Source: Melieria omissa (Eukaryota; Arthropoda; Insecta; Diptera; Ulidiidae). From it: DNA of 64,000 nucleotides. The translations under genes and the position numbers were made by a program. The stretch spans positions 15,673,817-15,737,816 of the forward strand of contig OZ020270.1 of the NCBI GenBank assembly GCA_963971225.1. Reading direction: 5' to 3'. This document shows, piece after piece, positions 11,537 through 22,107 of the stretch (its first letter is position 1; every line of letters starts with the position of its first letter). Under the pieces are notes generated by a model. It was not told the origin of the DNA, did not search any database, and worked only from the letters and a program-made list of their open reading frames with translations.

Positions 11537-12382
11537 TTAAGTTAGTGTGCATGGCTTCCAATTAGTTCGCTGAGTTAGGAACAGCAGCTGCAATGCGATC
11601 GCTCGGTCGACAACTTTTACTGCCTCACTGGTGGGCTGTGCTCTCACGAAAAGTTGTCCACGAATTGAGAACGCACTCACCAGCCGCCTTTGCCTTTTCA
11701 ATTGTGTGGCGTAGTTCATCAGTTCGCGGTTCTTCTTTGTAAGACTTTCGTGAACAAAGATTTTCTCGGCACTGATTCCAACGTCACGCAGAGTAAGCGG
11801 TCGGCGAGTAGTCTTGCTGCGCTTAGCAATAGCCCGAAACAACAACGAGCGGTCATGTGGAGAGTTCAATTTGACAACAATTGGCGAAGGATTGTTGTTG
11901 TTGTTATTTTTGGGTAGGCGAAAAGCAGAGCGGATAGAAGGAGGGTGCAAATTGACAGATTCGCAAAGATGGGTGAAGGCTGATGATATGCTCTCCTCGC
12001 TGGTATGTGGCACTCCATATATAATTATGTCAGTGGACACTAAATTGTTCTCCATCTCATCTAGCTGTTGACGTAGGGTAAGAAGATCTTTGTCGTGTCC
12101 CACTGGTTGACCACGCAACGCTTCAATTGCACTCACCCTTGCTTCCATCACTTTCATATCCGATTTAATGTTTGCGAGCTCAGCTGCAATTTCGCCTATT
12201 CTCTGCATTACTCGCCCTTCCGTCTCATTGAGCTTTGCAATTATGCTCTCCATGTGAGTCTCCAGTTTCGCTTCCAGTCTCTCAAAGTAACTACCTGCTG
12301 CAGGGCTCTCAACTCTCTTCTGTACCGTTTGTATTGGCACAGTATTTTGTTGAGGAGAGGCTTTGCGCGCGCTTTTTCGCAT
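11537..12382 (-). CDS. LINE ORF1 protein (coiled coil plus RRM-like, open)
   Basis: From the Met at 12382 the frame encodes 281 residues: MRKSARKASPQQNT, then a long heptad-like helix (RLEAKLETHMESIIAKLNET to EARVSAIEALRG). A region with IIIYGVPHT and VHESLTKKNRELMNYATQLK follows, the pattern of nucleic-acid-binding LINE ORF1 proteins without zinc knuckles. The frame is open further upstream to 12676 into the 5' UTR and pogo DNA, so the downstream Met is chosen. ORF1 proteins coat the element RNA as a chaperone. It has no stop of its own, but the partner ORF2 is dead. Confidence 0.75.
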   Translation of the reverse strand: MRKSARKASPQQNTVPIQTVQKRVESPAAGSYFERLEAKLETHMESIIAKLNETEGRVMQRIGEIAAELANIKSDMKVMEARVSAIEALRGQPVGHDKDLLTLRQQLDEMENNLVSTDIIIYGVPHTSEESISSAFTHLCESVNLHPPSIRSAFRLPKNNNNNNPSPIVVKLNSPHDRSLLFRAIAKRSKTTRRPLTLRDVGISAEKIFVHESLTKKNRELMNYATQLKRQRRLVSAFSIRGQLFVRAQPTSEAVKVVDRAIALQLLFLTQRTNWKPCTLT

Positions 12383-12608
12383 TATTTCGTTTGTGGAGTC
12401 CGTGATGAAGATAATGGAAATTATAAAGGTGGTTGGCACAGCTGGAAGCGTATAGCACAGGTAAAGTGTTGTGCAGGCGATCGCCACCAAGATGTCAGCG
12501 CAGCTAGTAAGGTTGTCAGAGCTCCTCAGTTGGTAAGTTCGGCGGTAGAGTGCAGTCCAACGCAGCGCCATAGAAACACGTCTACTCACTATAACACATA
12601 ACAACTTG

Positions 12609-12745
12609 TTTGATGTCTCCGAAATTTTCTTCCACCTTCTTTTTGTAGCGTTGGAGAGTGGTTCGGGAAATCGCATACGCTGCGGCAGTCGATTTTGTGG
12701 TTAGCTTATCTGCAGAACAATGTTTAATTACATCCAGCACATTAA
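12609..12745 (-). pseudogene. pogo transposase N-terminal HTH fragment
   Basis: The minus strand reads LDVIKHCSADKLTTKSTAAA, YAISRTTLQRYKKKVEENFG and DIK. This has the helix pattern of HTH_psq domains, including the typical S(R/K)(T/S)TLQR recognition helix. The frame stops being pogo-like where the LINE begins, so the gene was split by that insertion. Confidence 0.75.
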
Positions 12746-14686
12746 CAAAGATATCGGAGGATTTTTTTTATTTACCCTCGGAAGATATAGCTAAAACAAC
12801 CAAAAAATGCGTTAAAAGACCATTTTCGATGAAATAACTTACCAAATCACTAAAAGACGGGTGCCCAAAACCGAACTAATTGCGGTGCCCACAACCGAAT
12901 TTGGCAGCCATTTTGAAAAGTAGTGAAAAATTTGTTCGGGGTAAACATATTGGTTGTAATCAATATTGGATCACAAAGTATAATAAATTTACTAAATAAA
13001 AATGCATTTTACTCGCCTTCTCGATGGATTCACTTCGATTTATGACACCATTTAAAATGTTTACAAAAATTTGTGTCTTATTTTTTAAGCACAGAAAGAT
13101 TTATATGGTCCCAGCACAAAGCAGGCGTGTCTGTTCGACTCAGTATTTGGCATAAAAAGATCGTGGGTCCATAATGAACAAATGGCCTTAGTCAAAAAAC
13201 CCAGCCTGCTTTCTATCAAAAGATACGAAGGGGTGCCCACAACCGAACTATGCACAACCGAACCTTTTACCCTACTCCTTGCGTAAGCAGCTTGGAGCAA
13301 AGCTTGTTTTGTATGTCACAAGGCGTCATTATAGTCTCTCATGAGTATCAGGCCCCTTCGGACAGCATCGTTGGCCACATGTAATTTTTTCACAATGTTT
13401 TTTGCATCCTGGTAACTCAATTATGCAAATGTTTTGACTTTTCTGTCAAAATACCGACTCAGAAAGACGGTCTGACAAAAGAGAGTACTTGCTTTGGCTA
13501 TCTACACTTACTATAATGACGACTGCTCAAAAATCGAGAGGGCTGCTCTCTACTGGAAGGATATGCAGCCTAGACCGTCCTAATATCTGCCAGACACGTG
13601 CAGCAGAGCTCGTTGTCATTAAGAGACAGCGAAGCTTCTTACTGATATTTGAGTTAAAGCGATGAACATCATTATTTTGGTTGAAAGTCAGGTCGCTCTA
13701 AAGGCAGAATGCAAAGTATGTAGTTAAAATGGAGACTTTAAAATAATATCCTCCTTCATTGATTGGTGTCTGGACATAGCAATTTCAAAGGGAACGAAAA
13801 TGCGCATGAGATGGTACAGCAGGGCTTGGAAATTGTTATCATCGATGTGGATACATCTATTCAAAATACATTTTTCAACTAACTTAGAGGAGTTAATGAG
13901 TAACGATTTATGGACTAACCATAGTGATTGCGAAGTCTCACGGTCATTATGGCCAAGGTTAGAGAATAAATAGATAAAAGTCCTGTTGGGGTTTAACAAA
14001 TCTGCAATAGAAGTACTTACAAAAGTTATCATTGGCCGCTGTGCTATTGCACCAGTGCTCCAACGAAGACAAATGTCTATAAGTACTTTCTGCAGAAGGC
14101 GTAATTATAACGAAAAAGTGAAATAAATTTAAGACTTTCTTTGTCGATGTGCAGGGCCACATGACTCAAGCTCACGCTTCCTCATAGGCCTTACAGAGAT
14201 AACTATAGTAAAATTATCGGACCTCTCAATTTGATCTAAGAAAGTAGATGGTTTAACAAAGACAGCACCTTGACATTTTACCGGAACCTCAGTTAGTGCG
14301 ATGTGCCTTCTGCAGTCATAGAGGGTACTTACAATAGGCAATGATGCCTCAGAATAAAATTACGGGTTTTCCATACACGCCCTCTGAACCTAATTAAACC
14401 TAACGCGAATCTAAAGTTACAATTATATTCAAAATGGGAAGGTTAATGGGATTTCGAAAATACATTTTGATTTTTGCATTGTAGAAACCCAAAAGTTGAT
14501 AACCTCACAACCTTTGAACTGTAATTAATTTTTTTTTTTACTCAAGAATTTTGGCGATCACTGAATAAATCATTGAAATCGGTTCAGTAGTATCCGAGAT
14601 ACGATGTTTTCTCGCATACTTATCAACTACATTTACATTTTACATTTACAAGTTGGCAGCCAATTGCATAGAAAATGGCCAGTTTT

Positions 14687-14878
<192 letters not shown>

Positions 14879-14992
14879 AAAATGAGAGGTTGGGGAGTAT
14901 CGAGAACCCATTATTAAGAATCTCCATACAACACTAAATCCAGTCTAATGTATATGTAATATATGTAACGCAAAACCAAAAACCAATCCAAG

Positions 14993-15193
14993 GTTTCACG
15001 CGCAAGAGGAGCTGAGGGAAGCCGGACGCTACAAAATGTCACTGACTTTGGATCAGAATATATATCACATGGCTCGCTTGGAGATCAGCAGTGTGGTGTC
15101 CAGCGATCAAGGCGAATACCGGGCACGTGCCAGAAATCAAAATGGCGAAGGCGTGGCAACGATAAATTTAAACTTTGAGGGGGATTCCAAAAA
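14993..15193 (+). CDS. bt: projectin exon: second half of the split Ig domain
   Basis: The exon begins with G, which completes the Trp codon of the previous exon. It continues FHAQEELREAGRYKMSLTL and then the DQGEYRARARNQNGEG stretch typical of Ig F- and G-strands, ending NLNFEGDSK. The usual F-strand Cys (YxC) is Ala here (YRA), as I recall it also is in Drosophila projectin. It ends AA before a GTAAGA donor, and the leftover two bases join A of the next exon to give Lys. The 3' splice site AAG/G is preceded by A-rich DNA with almost no pyrimidine tract, and a large transposon ends only 45 nt upstream of the exon. The exon lies beyond any continuous frame from 5952, so it was placed by phase, homology and splice sites. 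Confidence 0.85.
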
Positions 15194-15532
15194 GTAAGAG
15201 CACCGTTCCATAACAACAATAGTACATAATAAATTAATGAAAACCACGATATGCGAACCAAATCAATTTAGTGGGTCTCAACTTAAGAGACACCCAATTC
15301 GTTGGGTTCGGAGCGAATACAGTATCCAATCACTGAACAAGCTTAGCGGTGTGACCGTTCAGGACTCCGCATAGCAGGCATCTTGCTTGCATCTTGTAAC
15401 TGTAGCGTTTATCGTTCCGGCCACGTCTATTGATTTTGTTCCATACGTGTAATTCAAAGTTTAATAGACGCAATTCAGCAGTCGATTTTAAACAATGCTG
15501 CCAAAACTATATATGTACAAATACACACACAG
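15194..15532 (+). other. intron, no recognised element
   Basis: This 339-nt intron separates two Ig exons. It ends in an ATACACACACAG acceptor. I see no repeat or gene in it. Confidence 0.7.
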
Positions 15533-15834
15533 AATACCGGATGGAAAATCACCACGTTTTCCGAAAAAACCGACCATACGACAAGAAGAAGATATTCTAA
15601 TAATGGAATGTATATTAGAGGCGCACCCAGTGCCCGATATCACCTGGTATTGTGCCGATAAGAAAATCGACGATACAACACGAACAAAAATGTCGCGCAA
15701 GGCGATCTCTAAGGATACGTACGTACTCACATTGGAGATACAGAATCCCACCAAGGACGATGGTGGAAACTATCGCTGTAATGCGTTCAATATGTTTGGC
15801 GAGAGTAATGCGAATATAGCACTTAATTTCCAAG
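15533..15834 (+). CDS. bt: projectin exon: one complete Ig domain
   Basis: This single exon encodes one whole I-set Ig domain. It contains IPDGKSPRFPKKPTIRQEED at the A-strand, the B-strand Cys (IMECILEAHP), the core Trp (ITWYC) and the F-strand DGGNYRCNAFNMFGESNANI, ending NFQ plus one base of Gly. The acceptor follows a CA-rich tract at 15531-15532 and the donor is CAAG/GTACAT. The length is 302 nt: a one-base codon remnant, 100 full codons and one base of the next codon. That matches the preceding (two-base) and following (one-base) exons exactly. The frame stays open briefly into the intron, but the phase fit fixes the end at 15834. Confidence 0.92.
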
Positions 15835-17244
15835 GTACATATATACGATACAATCAAAAACCATACGATATATATACATATAGTATATAGGCGAAATAAA
15901 ATGTAAATGAAGGGAAAGAAAAAGAAAAATTAAACGAATGAAAATATTTTCAGCAGCAGGGCGTTTACACATACAGAGCTAAATGTGTTTAGAACGTTAC
16001 GTAGGAAAATTTCCTAACCTTTTTTAGAGCATAGATATGCACATGGATATGGAGATATGGTGTGTACACACCCCCACACACATGCTGTGCTGCGATTCTA
16101 TACTTAGCGGTAATTCCGTAGAGGGAGTAAAGGGTTAACATTGGGTGGTTTTAGTCGGTTCTCTTTCTCTCTATGTACAACTTTAATGGCGCAAAATTTT
16201 CAAACTAATATTTTTAGTCACATAACGAAGGCTATCTCAAGCGATAACTAACTGCTCTTAACTGGACGAAACGTAACTGTAATTACTTTCTTGGGATGTA
16301 TTAAGAACTACTACAGATAGGGCAACAATGCAAGCTGTGGATTGCCTTGAAACTCCCTCAAAGGTTACGTAATATTTTGATGATTTTCCAACCCTCAATA
16401 AATGCTCGTAGCTGCGACATTCCACCTCAAAGAGGACACTGGGGACTCTGATCATAGAGAATACGCACTTAGAACTTTTGCCATATGAAATAAGAAGTGC
16501 TGCAGTCGGAAGTCTAACGCAGTGTGTACACAGTTTCTGGGAATTTTGAGACCTAATGCTCATAGTTGTGGCATTCGACTTCACAAAGTGCATTAGCTAC
16601 TAACAGGCACCGATTTTTTTCAGTCTGTCCAAGACTCTGATTGCAATGGGTGAACAATTAGGGTACCCAGAAGACATGTGCAATCTGTTCAGAAACATGG
16701 CTCCAAGGTGCGGTGGTACAGGAGAGATCTCTTAACACGGCAGCCTCCGCTATGTGCACAGCTCCGAACTGTTCTGGTCGGCTGTATAATAGCAAACAGA
16801 GTCTGAATGTTTCTCTAGCGCATGTGCCGGGTGTCCTACACGCTACATGTTGTATAAAGTGGCGTATGTGTGTATGTAATGCTCATAAATCAGCCGTACT
16901 CGTTTACGTTCGTGTTTTCGCTTAGTTTTTATTTATTTTCAAGACATGCGATTCCTCATATTGCTTCTCATTGCTAGATTCCATTTAATATCTCATGTTA
17001 CATACCATAGAAATTGTAGCGAAAATATCTCTGCACATTTATACATATAATTTCATTATAGTTTAATTTATATACATACTATATAATTATCTGTAGTATA
17101 GTGTGTTTTATATTCTATAAATATGTATAAACCATATATCTGCCCATCACGTTCTGCTCATACCCACAGAGCGTACAATCTAACTTTAAAGTTACCTCAG
17201 AATCTCACACCATTCACTTATCATTTGTTTGTCGCATTGCTTAG
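15835..17244 (+). other. 1.4-kb intron, no recognised element
   Basis: Open frames up to 111 codons on the minus strand (16258-16593) match nothing known and lack coding bias. The 3' end before the acceptor is pyrimidine-rich (CACATTCATTT..TTGCTTAG). It is the longest intron stretch in the window without an identifiable transposon. Confidence 0.6.
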
Positions 17245-17468
17245 GTGCAAACGATGCCAATGGATTTGCTCCATCATTTATCGAGAAACCACGAATTATA
17301 CCCAACGACTCTGGTACACTAATAACGATGAAATGCAAATGTAAAGCAAAACCAGAACCCTCCGTCACCTGGTACCGCGGTACCGAGGTGGTGGAGAAAA
17401 GCAGCAAAATCAAAATTAAATCGACGGTGATTGCCGAGGACACCTACGAACTGACTCTGGAAATTAAG
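17245..17468 (+). CDS. bt: projectin exon: most of an Ig domain (A to E strands)
   Basis: The exon starts with GT, completing Gly (G/GT) from the previous exon, and reads ANDANGFAPSFIEKPRI, then MKCKCKAKPEPSVTWYRG with the Ig B-strand Cys and core Trp, and ends ELTLEIK at AAG/GTAAAT. The remainder of the domain (DPG..DGGTYRCNVQNEYG) is in the next exon after a 57-nt intron. The exon is 224 nt and leaves phase 0. The FIEKPRI and YELTLEI wording is shared with its neighbours, which suggests the Ig domains arose by local duplication. The sequence is very close to the remembered Drosophila projectin domain. Confidence 0.93.
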
Positions 17469-17525
17469 GTAAATATATTCAATCCACACTGTATGCGTTG
17501 CTTCAATCGGCTGTTGTGTTTGTAG

Positions 17526-17928
17526 GACCCGGGTGCGGCAGATGGTGGCACCTATCGATGCAACGTGCAAAACGAGTACGGCGAGTCGAACGCCAACCTG
17601 AACTTGAACATCGAGGCCGAGCCGGAGCCAGAAGGTGAGGGCCCCACGTTCATCGAGAAGCCGCGCATCGTCTCTGAGAACAACGGCAAGCTTGTGATCA
17701 TGGAGTGCAAGGTGAAGGCCGACCCCAAGCCGGACATTGTCTGGTCCCGCAACGGCGACCTCATCAAAGAGAGCAACAAGATCAAAATGACGATGGAGCA
17801 GCGCGGCGACCAGTACTACATTAAGCTGGAGCTGGTCGATCCGCAGCTGGCAGACTCTGGCCTCTACAAATGCAATATTAAGAACATACTTGGCGAACTG
17901 AACGCCAATCTGACACTCAACATTGAAA
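17526..17928 (+). CDS. bt: projectin exon: end of one Ig domain plus a complete Ig domain
   Basis: The exon begins DPGAADGGTYRCNVQNEYGE, the F-G hairpin of the Ig domain begun upstream. It then passes a short acidic linker (AEPEPEGEG) and encodes a full Ig domain: FIEKPRIVSENNGKLV, MECKVKADPKPDIVW with Cys and Trp, DSGLYKCNIKNILGE and LTLNIE. It ends one base into an Ile codon at a GTAAGT donor. The 57-nt intron before it and the 68-nt intron after it are the smallest in the window. Third codon positions are strongly G/C, unlike the AT-rich introns, which fits strong constraint on this highly expressed muscle protein. Confidence 0.94.
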
Positions 17929-17996
17929 GTAAGTCTAACAGGGAGTGTTAAATTTTTGTCTCTCATGCCCTCCTTTGCTTCGTCTCGTTTGTGCAG

Positions 17997-19342
17997 TTGT
18001 GCCGGTCATTAAGGACAAGCCGAAGATAATCAAAATTATCAAGAAGCGCACCGTCGTGATCGAATGCACGGTGGCGTCCAAGTTCGAGCCGAAGTGCACC
18101 TGGTACCACGAGAGCACCGCTGTCAAGGAGACGAACCGTCACGTCTACCTGGTCGAACAAACCAAGGAGGGTGAGTTCGCTGTAAAGCTGGAGATCAACG
18201 AGGTGGAGGAGAGCGACAAGGGTTCTTACAAGCTGGTGGCCAGAAACGAGAAGGGCGAAGCCGTCTCACAGGTGGTCAGCCTGGTCGAGATACCCGAGGA
18301 GGAACGCAAGCCGACCAAGCCGGAGATCACGCGCAATCTCACTGACCAAACGGTGACCGAGACGAAATCGTTCGAGTTGCTCATTGCGCTTAAGCAGTCC
18401 GATCGCAAGTGCAAAATTGAGTGGTACAAGGGCAGTACGATTGTCAAGGAGACCAAGGACGTAACGACCACGTTCGACGGCACGACCGCACGGCTGACAT
18501 ACAGCGCGGCGCGCCAGGAGCACACCTCCACGTACCGCGTGGTGGTGAGCAACGAGGTGGGCAAGGAAGAGTCCACCTGCAAAATCACCGTCGAAAAGAG
18601 GGACGATAAGAAAAAAAAAAAGGAGAAGGAGGACGCCGAGAAGGAGGCCGAAGCGAAGCGCAAGGTAAATGAAGAGACGAAACAAAATGATAAAGATAAA
18701 TATAAAAATAAAGATAGTACAGAGGAAAAGTTAGAAGCGCAGAAGAAACAAATAGAAGTGAAGAAAAAGATAGAGCAGAAAGTAGAACAACAGATCGCGC
18801 AACAACAACAACAGTTCGTACGAAAGCAACAGGTGGAAGTTACCCAGAAGAAGGATGTGTTGCAGGTGCAACAGCAGCAACGCAGGGTGTCATTTAGTTT
18901 GGAGCAAGAACAAGCAGATCTACAACAAAAACAACAGCAGCAGCAGCTTGACGAACGTAGACAATCGATGGTTAGTGATGAACGAATGACAACGACGACA
19001 ATAATGACGTTAACTGGTCACAAAGAGCAAAAGCGACTGCAACAAAGACTACAAAAACAACAAACGGGGCGTACTCAAAAAATGGTAGTTAGCGATGAGC
19101 AATCGAATTTGCACATTCAGCACATGTGCAAATCTGCACTGAGTAGCAATAAAGAAGAAGAACAGCAGCAACTAGAAAATCAACAAAAACAATCCGAGCA
19201 AGCCCCGTTAACCATGTACACTTTGCCCAAGTTAAAGCCCCAAACGACGCGCACTGCGCCCCCCACCGAAATCGATTCGAAAGAGCCGAAAGTCATATTC
19301 GACGTGCTTTTGAAGCCGACGAAACGCGTCGAGCATGACGAG
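17997..19342 (+). CDS. bt: projectin exon: two Ig domains, then a Gln-rich tail with two possible 5' splice sites
   Basis: The exon starts TT, which gives Ile with the previous A. It encodes two Ig-like domains: VPVIKDKPKIIKIIKKRTVV to SLVEIPEEE, then RKPTKPEITRNLTDQTVTET to CKITVEKRDD. A highly charged K/E stretch follows. An AAG/GTAAAT donor at 18664/18665 would end the exon in phase 0. The frame stays open another 226 codons, rich in Gln, Lys and Glu (QQQQQ runs, KKKIEQKVEQQIAQ), to a good GAG/GTGAGA donor at 19342/19343, also phase 0. Beyond it the frame enters CT-rich intron and stops at 19523. I list the long form. The short form 17997-18664 is equally compatible with the sequence. In the last Ig domain the canonical F-strand YxC is YRV. 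Confidence 0.88.
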
Positions 19343-19642
19343 GTGAGAGCTGACTCCGAGCATATTTGCAAGCTCGCTTCGCTCTCTCTATCTCCTGCAC
19401 TCTTTCTCGATCTCATTCTAGTTACCTCTTTTACGTTCACTCTCTCTCTGTCTCTATCTCTTTTTAGAGGTTTTGCGCTTTTAGTGATGCTGCAACTCGC
19501 AAATTATATGTCTTTTTGCCTCTAGCTCTTTCACACAGTATTTTTCTCTATTTTTTCACATGATACAATGCAAAATATCTATCTTCTCTTCTCCCTCTCA
19601 ATTTCTGCTCACGGCAAGTATTCTCTCATGTATTTTTCGCTA
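19343..19642 (+). promoter_or_regulatory. CT-rich intronic tract after the Gln-rich exon
   Basis: Dense TCTCTC/CTCTNT runs (about 19377-19470 and 19520-19640) follow the distal 5' splice site. Such tracts can bind polypyrimidine-tract proteins, which would fit a choice between the 18664 and 19342 splice sites. No direct evidence of function is visible. Confidence 0.35.
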
Positions 19643-19650
19643 CTCTAGAG

Positions 19651-20480
19651 CAGTGGTCGGCAAAGCTTCCTCAATTGAGCAGTACGCTCAGCACACGTAC
19701 ACAGTACGCTCTCAATCAGCCGTTGGTTAGGTATAATTTTATACAGTGGAGAGAAATTACACTGCGCTCACTAACACTAGGTCTGTTTGGGAAGGTTTCC
19801 AGTAAAAATTATCCAGTAAAAAATATCAGGAGAGTAAGCCAGCTTACGCTCCCTAAAATCAAACTACCCAAAAAAGTAACCAAACAGCAGTTTGTAAGAA
19901 TTTGCAAGTTTTAACTCTTGGTTACACCACTGGGACTTGGCCCACTTACAATACACAGTAAAAAGGGTGTAAACAGGAGGGTTAAAGAACGAAACAGCTG
20001 ATCTAAAAGTTTCATTTGAGGTTTGAAGCGGTAGAGAAAATTCAGATCAAATAGAAACTATGCAAAAGGCAAATGGTTCGTTGGGCTCAATCTACGATTC
20101 TTCCCTTTAAGCTGCAGCAGGAAAAGCTTAGCAAGACGGTTGTGGGTCAGCCGACTTGCGAACGCACAATTTCTTTGCTGTTTCCATTTGCCTCCAAATG
20201 TTTGCAAAAATTATTTTTCTTTGCAGTCGATCATATGGCAACCAGTCATATGTTTTTCTTGTTCTTCTTCTTACTGGCTAAAAGTTACTGGACAAAATTT
20301 CTCCAGTAAAAACTTACAAGTTCTCACGAAATGAACTGTCACTTTACGTTCTCAGTTTCTCTCTCGTTACTGGAGATTTGTCGTACACAAACAGAATCCA
20401 GTAAAACTTTGTACAAATTCGTATAAATTATTCGTTCCCAAACAGACCTACCATCTCATTGTCAATTTTGCCGACCACTG
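19651..20480. mobile_element. hAT-type non-autonomous element with 8-bp duplication
   Basis: Inverted ends CAGTGGTCGGCAAA lie between identical CTCTAGAG copies (19643-19650, 20481-20488). The 830-bp interior has no transposase and contains the TA-flanked element below. Confidence 0.88.
19780..20448. mobile_element. TA-flanked element nested in the hAT
   Basis: Inverted ends GGTCTGTTTGGGAA are flanked by TA (19778-19779, 20449-20450). CCAGTAAAA recurs several times just inside both ends. It has no coding potential. The family is unknown, and TA suggests a Tc1/mariner-type helper. Confidence 0.75.
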
Positions 20481-20488
20481 CTCTAGAG

Positions 20489-21413
20489 TCTAAACATAAG
20501 AAGAGCGTTCAACACTTATTTTCTCTCACTCTCGCACCAGAAGTATTGCTCATTGCTTATAGTCTCTTTCAAAAATGTATCTTACTTTTGCTTTACTTTA
20601 GTAATTTCTTCTTACTTGATTTAAAAAATTTTTTTAATTGGTAAAAGTTAGACCTAGCGCACTCTCACACTTCTCTTAAAAGCAACATTTCCCATCACCC
20701 GACTTGACCTTCATTTGCATCTTTCCTGCTCTCAGTTGACATTATCTTATGTCGTGTGCCCTCCTTCTTGTGTTGCGCCGTTACAATTTGACTGAATTTT
20801 TGACAGTGTTGGCGTTTTCCTTACTTTAACACCATAACTTTACTAAGTTATGGTTTTTCAGACAGTTTTTTAAACGTTTCTTTATATTAATTTTTTATTA
20901 AAGTCTTGGTTTACAAAGATTTTGCAAATTTGACATATTTTTTGTGTACTTCTATTGTTGATTATCTTTTTAAGCTGTTTAAATGTGTGTTTTAGAAATT
21001 AACCACTAAGTATGTGACAAAAATAATGCTCGGTCAAGGCCGAGCGGGTACCCATAATACCCTATACCAGTAATTGGTTTGGTCTATGCGTTTCCGAACT
21101 GTTTATCCGTCAATAATTGCGATCAGCGTTGCCAGAGACTTACGGAAAAATCAAATTGTGGCTAAACCAATAAAGCTAGCCAACTGAAAAATAGCTCATG
21201 TTAAAGTAGAACTCTCGGGCTAAAATGGGTCGAAAGCTACGATATTCTGCCGCCCCTTAAACCTGTTGAATTTTAATCATTTATATGCAGCTCATAAACC
21301 AGTTGAGTTTGTTACTTTAAATATGGGCTATAACATTTTCTCGGCCGACAACTAGTTGTTTCTCAAGATTTTTGGCAGCGATCTTTAATTTTATGGAAAC
21401 CAATGGCTATTAA
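20489..21413. other. intron stretch, no firm feature
   Basis: CT-rich DNA is followed by AT-rich DNA. Near 21030-21060 a stretch GGTCAAGGCCGAGCGGGTAC can fold on CTCGG/CCGAG and may belong to a dispersed repeat, but no ends are visible. The last 12 bases are the SINE target duplication. Confidence 0.4.
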
Positions 21414-21636
21414 CGGCAGCCGCCGTGGCTCAGTTGGTTAGTGCGTTGGACCGCGTGTCGAAGGCAGCGACCCAGGTTGCTTATGAAAGAGCTCCCAACA
21501 CGCCGTTCGGAACCGGCATAAAACTGTAGGTCCCTTCCACCTGCGTACAAATTCACACGCACAACACGGTGGTTGCGGTAAGTTAGGCCTTAGTCTCGCG
21601 TAAGTGGGCTGTCGTGCCAGTCAATTATTATTATTT
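21414..21636 (+). mobile_element. tRNA-type SINE with perfect 12-bp duplication
   Basis: The 223-bp element begins CGGCAGCCGCCGTGGCTCAG, with TGGCTCAGTTGGTTAGTGCG as a tRNA-like A box, and ends in an (ATT)n tail. Identical AATGGCTATTAA copies flank it (21402-21413, 21637-21648). No good B box or anticodon arm is present, so it is not a tRNA gene. The CGTTCGGAACCGGC..AAACTGTAGGTCCC body is familiar from dipteran SINEs. Confidence 0.9.
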
Positions 21637-21732
21637 AATGGCTATTAATACCTAAATGTAGGGACTCACATCGCGCTACACACACAAATACACATATACA
21701 CATTTTGCATTTGAATTTTTTTAATGAAAAAG

Positions 21733-22107
21733 GAGGAAGAGGAGGCTGCTGCGGAAGAAGAAAAGAAGAAAGAGGAAGAAAAACAAAAGGCCGAAAAAAC
21801 CAAAATGGAAGAAGAGAAGAAGGAGGCCGAAGAGAAAAAGAAGAACGAAGTGAAAAGGAAGGAAGAGCAGAACAAAAATCTGAAAGAGAAAAAGAAGGAA
21901 GAAGAAAAAAAGAAGGAAGAAGAAAAGAAGAAGTTCGAAGAAAAGAAGACGGAAGAAGAAAAGAAGAAGGCCGAAAAAGAAAAGGAACTACAAGAAGTAG
22001 AGAAAATGAAGGTCGAAGAAAAGAAGAAGAAGGACGAAGAGAAAAAAGCGGTCGACGAAAAGCAAAAACAAAAAGCACCAGACGAAAAGCTTAAACACGA
22101 CGCGGAG
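21733..22107 (+). CDS. bt: projectin PEVK-region exon: 125-codon Lys/Glu-rich helix
   Basis: The segment is an exact 125 codons between an AAAAAG acceptor and a GAG/GTAAGA donor. Nearly every residue is Glu, Lys, Ala, Asp or Gln, in alternating blocks such as EEEKKKEEEKQK and KKKEEEKKKFEEKK. There is no Pro, so it is not a classical PEVK coil. The i/i+4 spacing of opposite charges predicts a long stable single alpha-helix or coiled coil. It lies between the Gln-rich tail and a recognisable projectin micro-exon and keeps phase 0, so I assign it to bt. It may be alternatively spliced. The acceptor is mediocre because purines precede the AG. The minus-strand frames here are shadows of the purine bias. 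Confidence 0.75.

Larger units (their letters stand above)
8277..12608 (-). mobile_element. CR1-like non-LTR retrotransposon, antisense to the host gene
   Basis: ORF1 and ORF2 are read on the minus strand, with an A-rich tail at about 8281-8325. A short TTTGAT duplication is possible at 8271-8276 and 12609-12614. ORF2 has the endonuclease and reverse transcriptase of CR1/L2-type elements and no RNase H, unlike the two I-type elements further on. It is inserted inside the pogo element. Confidence 0.82.
7720..13271 (-). mobile_element. pogo-type element, interrupted by a LINE
   Basis: Ends GGGGAATAGGTTCGGTTGTG and, at the right, a matching inverted GGTTCGGTTGTG lie next to TA on both sides (7718-7719, 13272-13273). 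GGTTCGGTTGTGGGCACC recurs subterminally at both ends. On the minus strand a Pipsqueak-type helix-turn-helix, the N-terminal DNA-binding domain of pogo/Tigger transposases, is visible just right of the LINE. Left of the LINE, QENDLVTYILKC resembles the start of the CENP-B-type domain. The catalytic DDE part is missing. Confidence 0.8.

Noticed and set aside
11690..12601. Plus-strand frames of 75, 85 and 168 codons
   Set aside because: Antisense of the LINE ORF1 and 5' region; no known domain.
16258..16593. Minus-strand 111-codon frame in the third intron
   Set aside because: No homology recalled, no splice or promoter context; likely chance.
17945..19525. A single 526-codon gene with its own start
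   Set aside because: The start lies in a 68-nt intron and the end in CT-rich intron; the true exon is bounded by splice sites at 17997 and 19342 (or 18664).
21414..21530. tRNA gene
   Set aside because: Only an A-box-like stretch is present; no anticodon arm or B box, and a 12-bp duplication shows a SINE.
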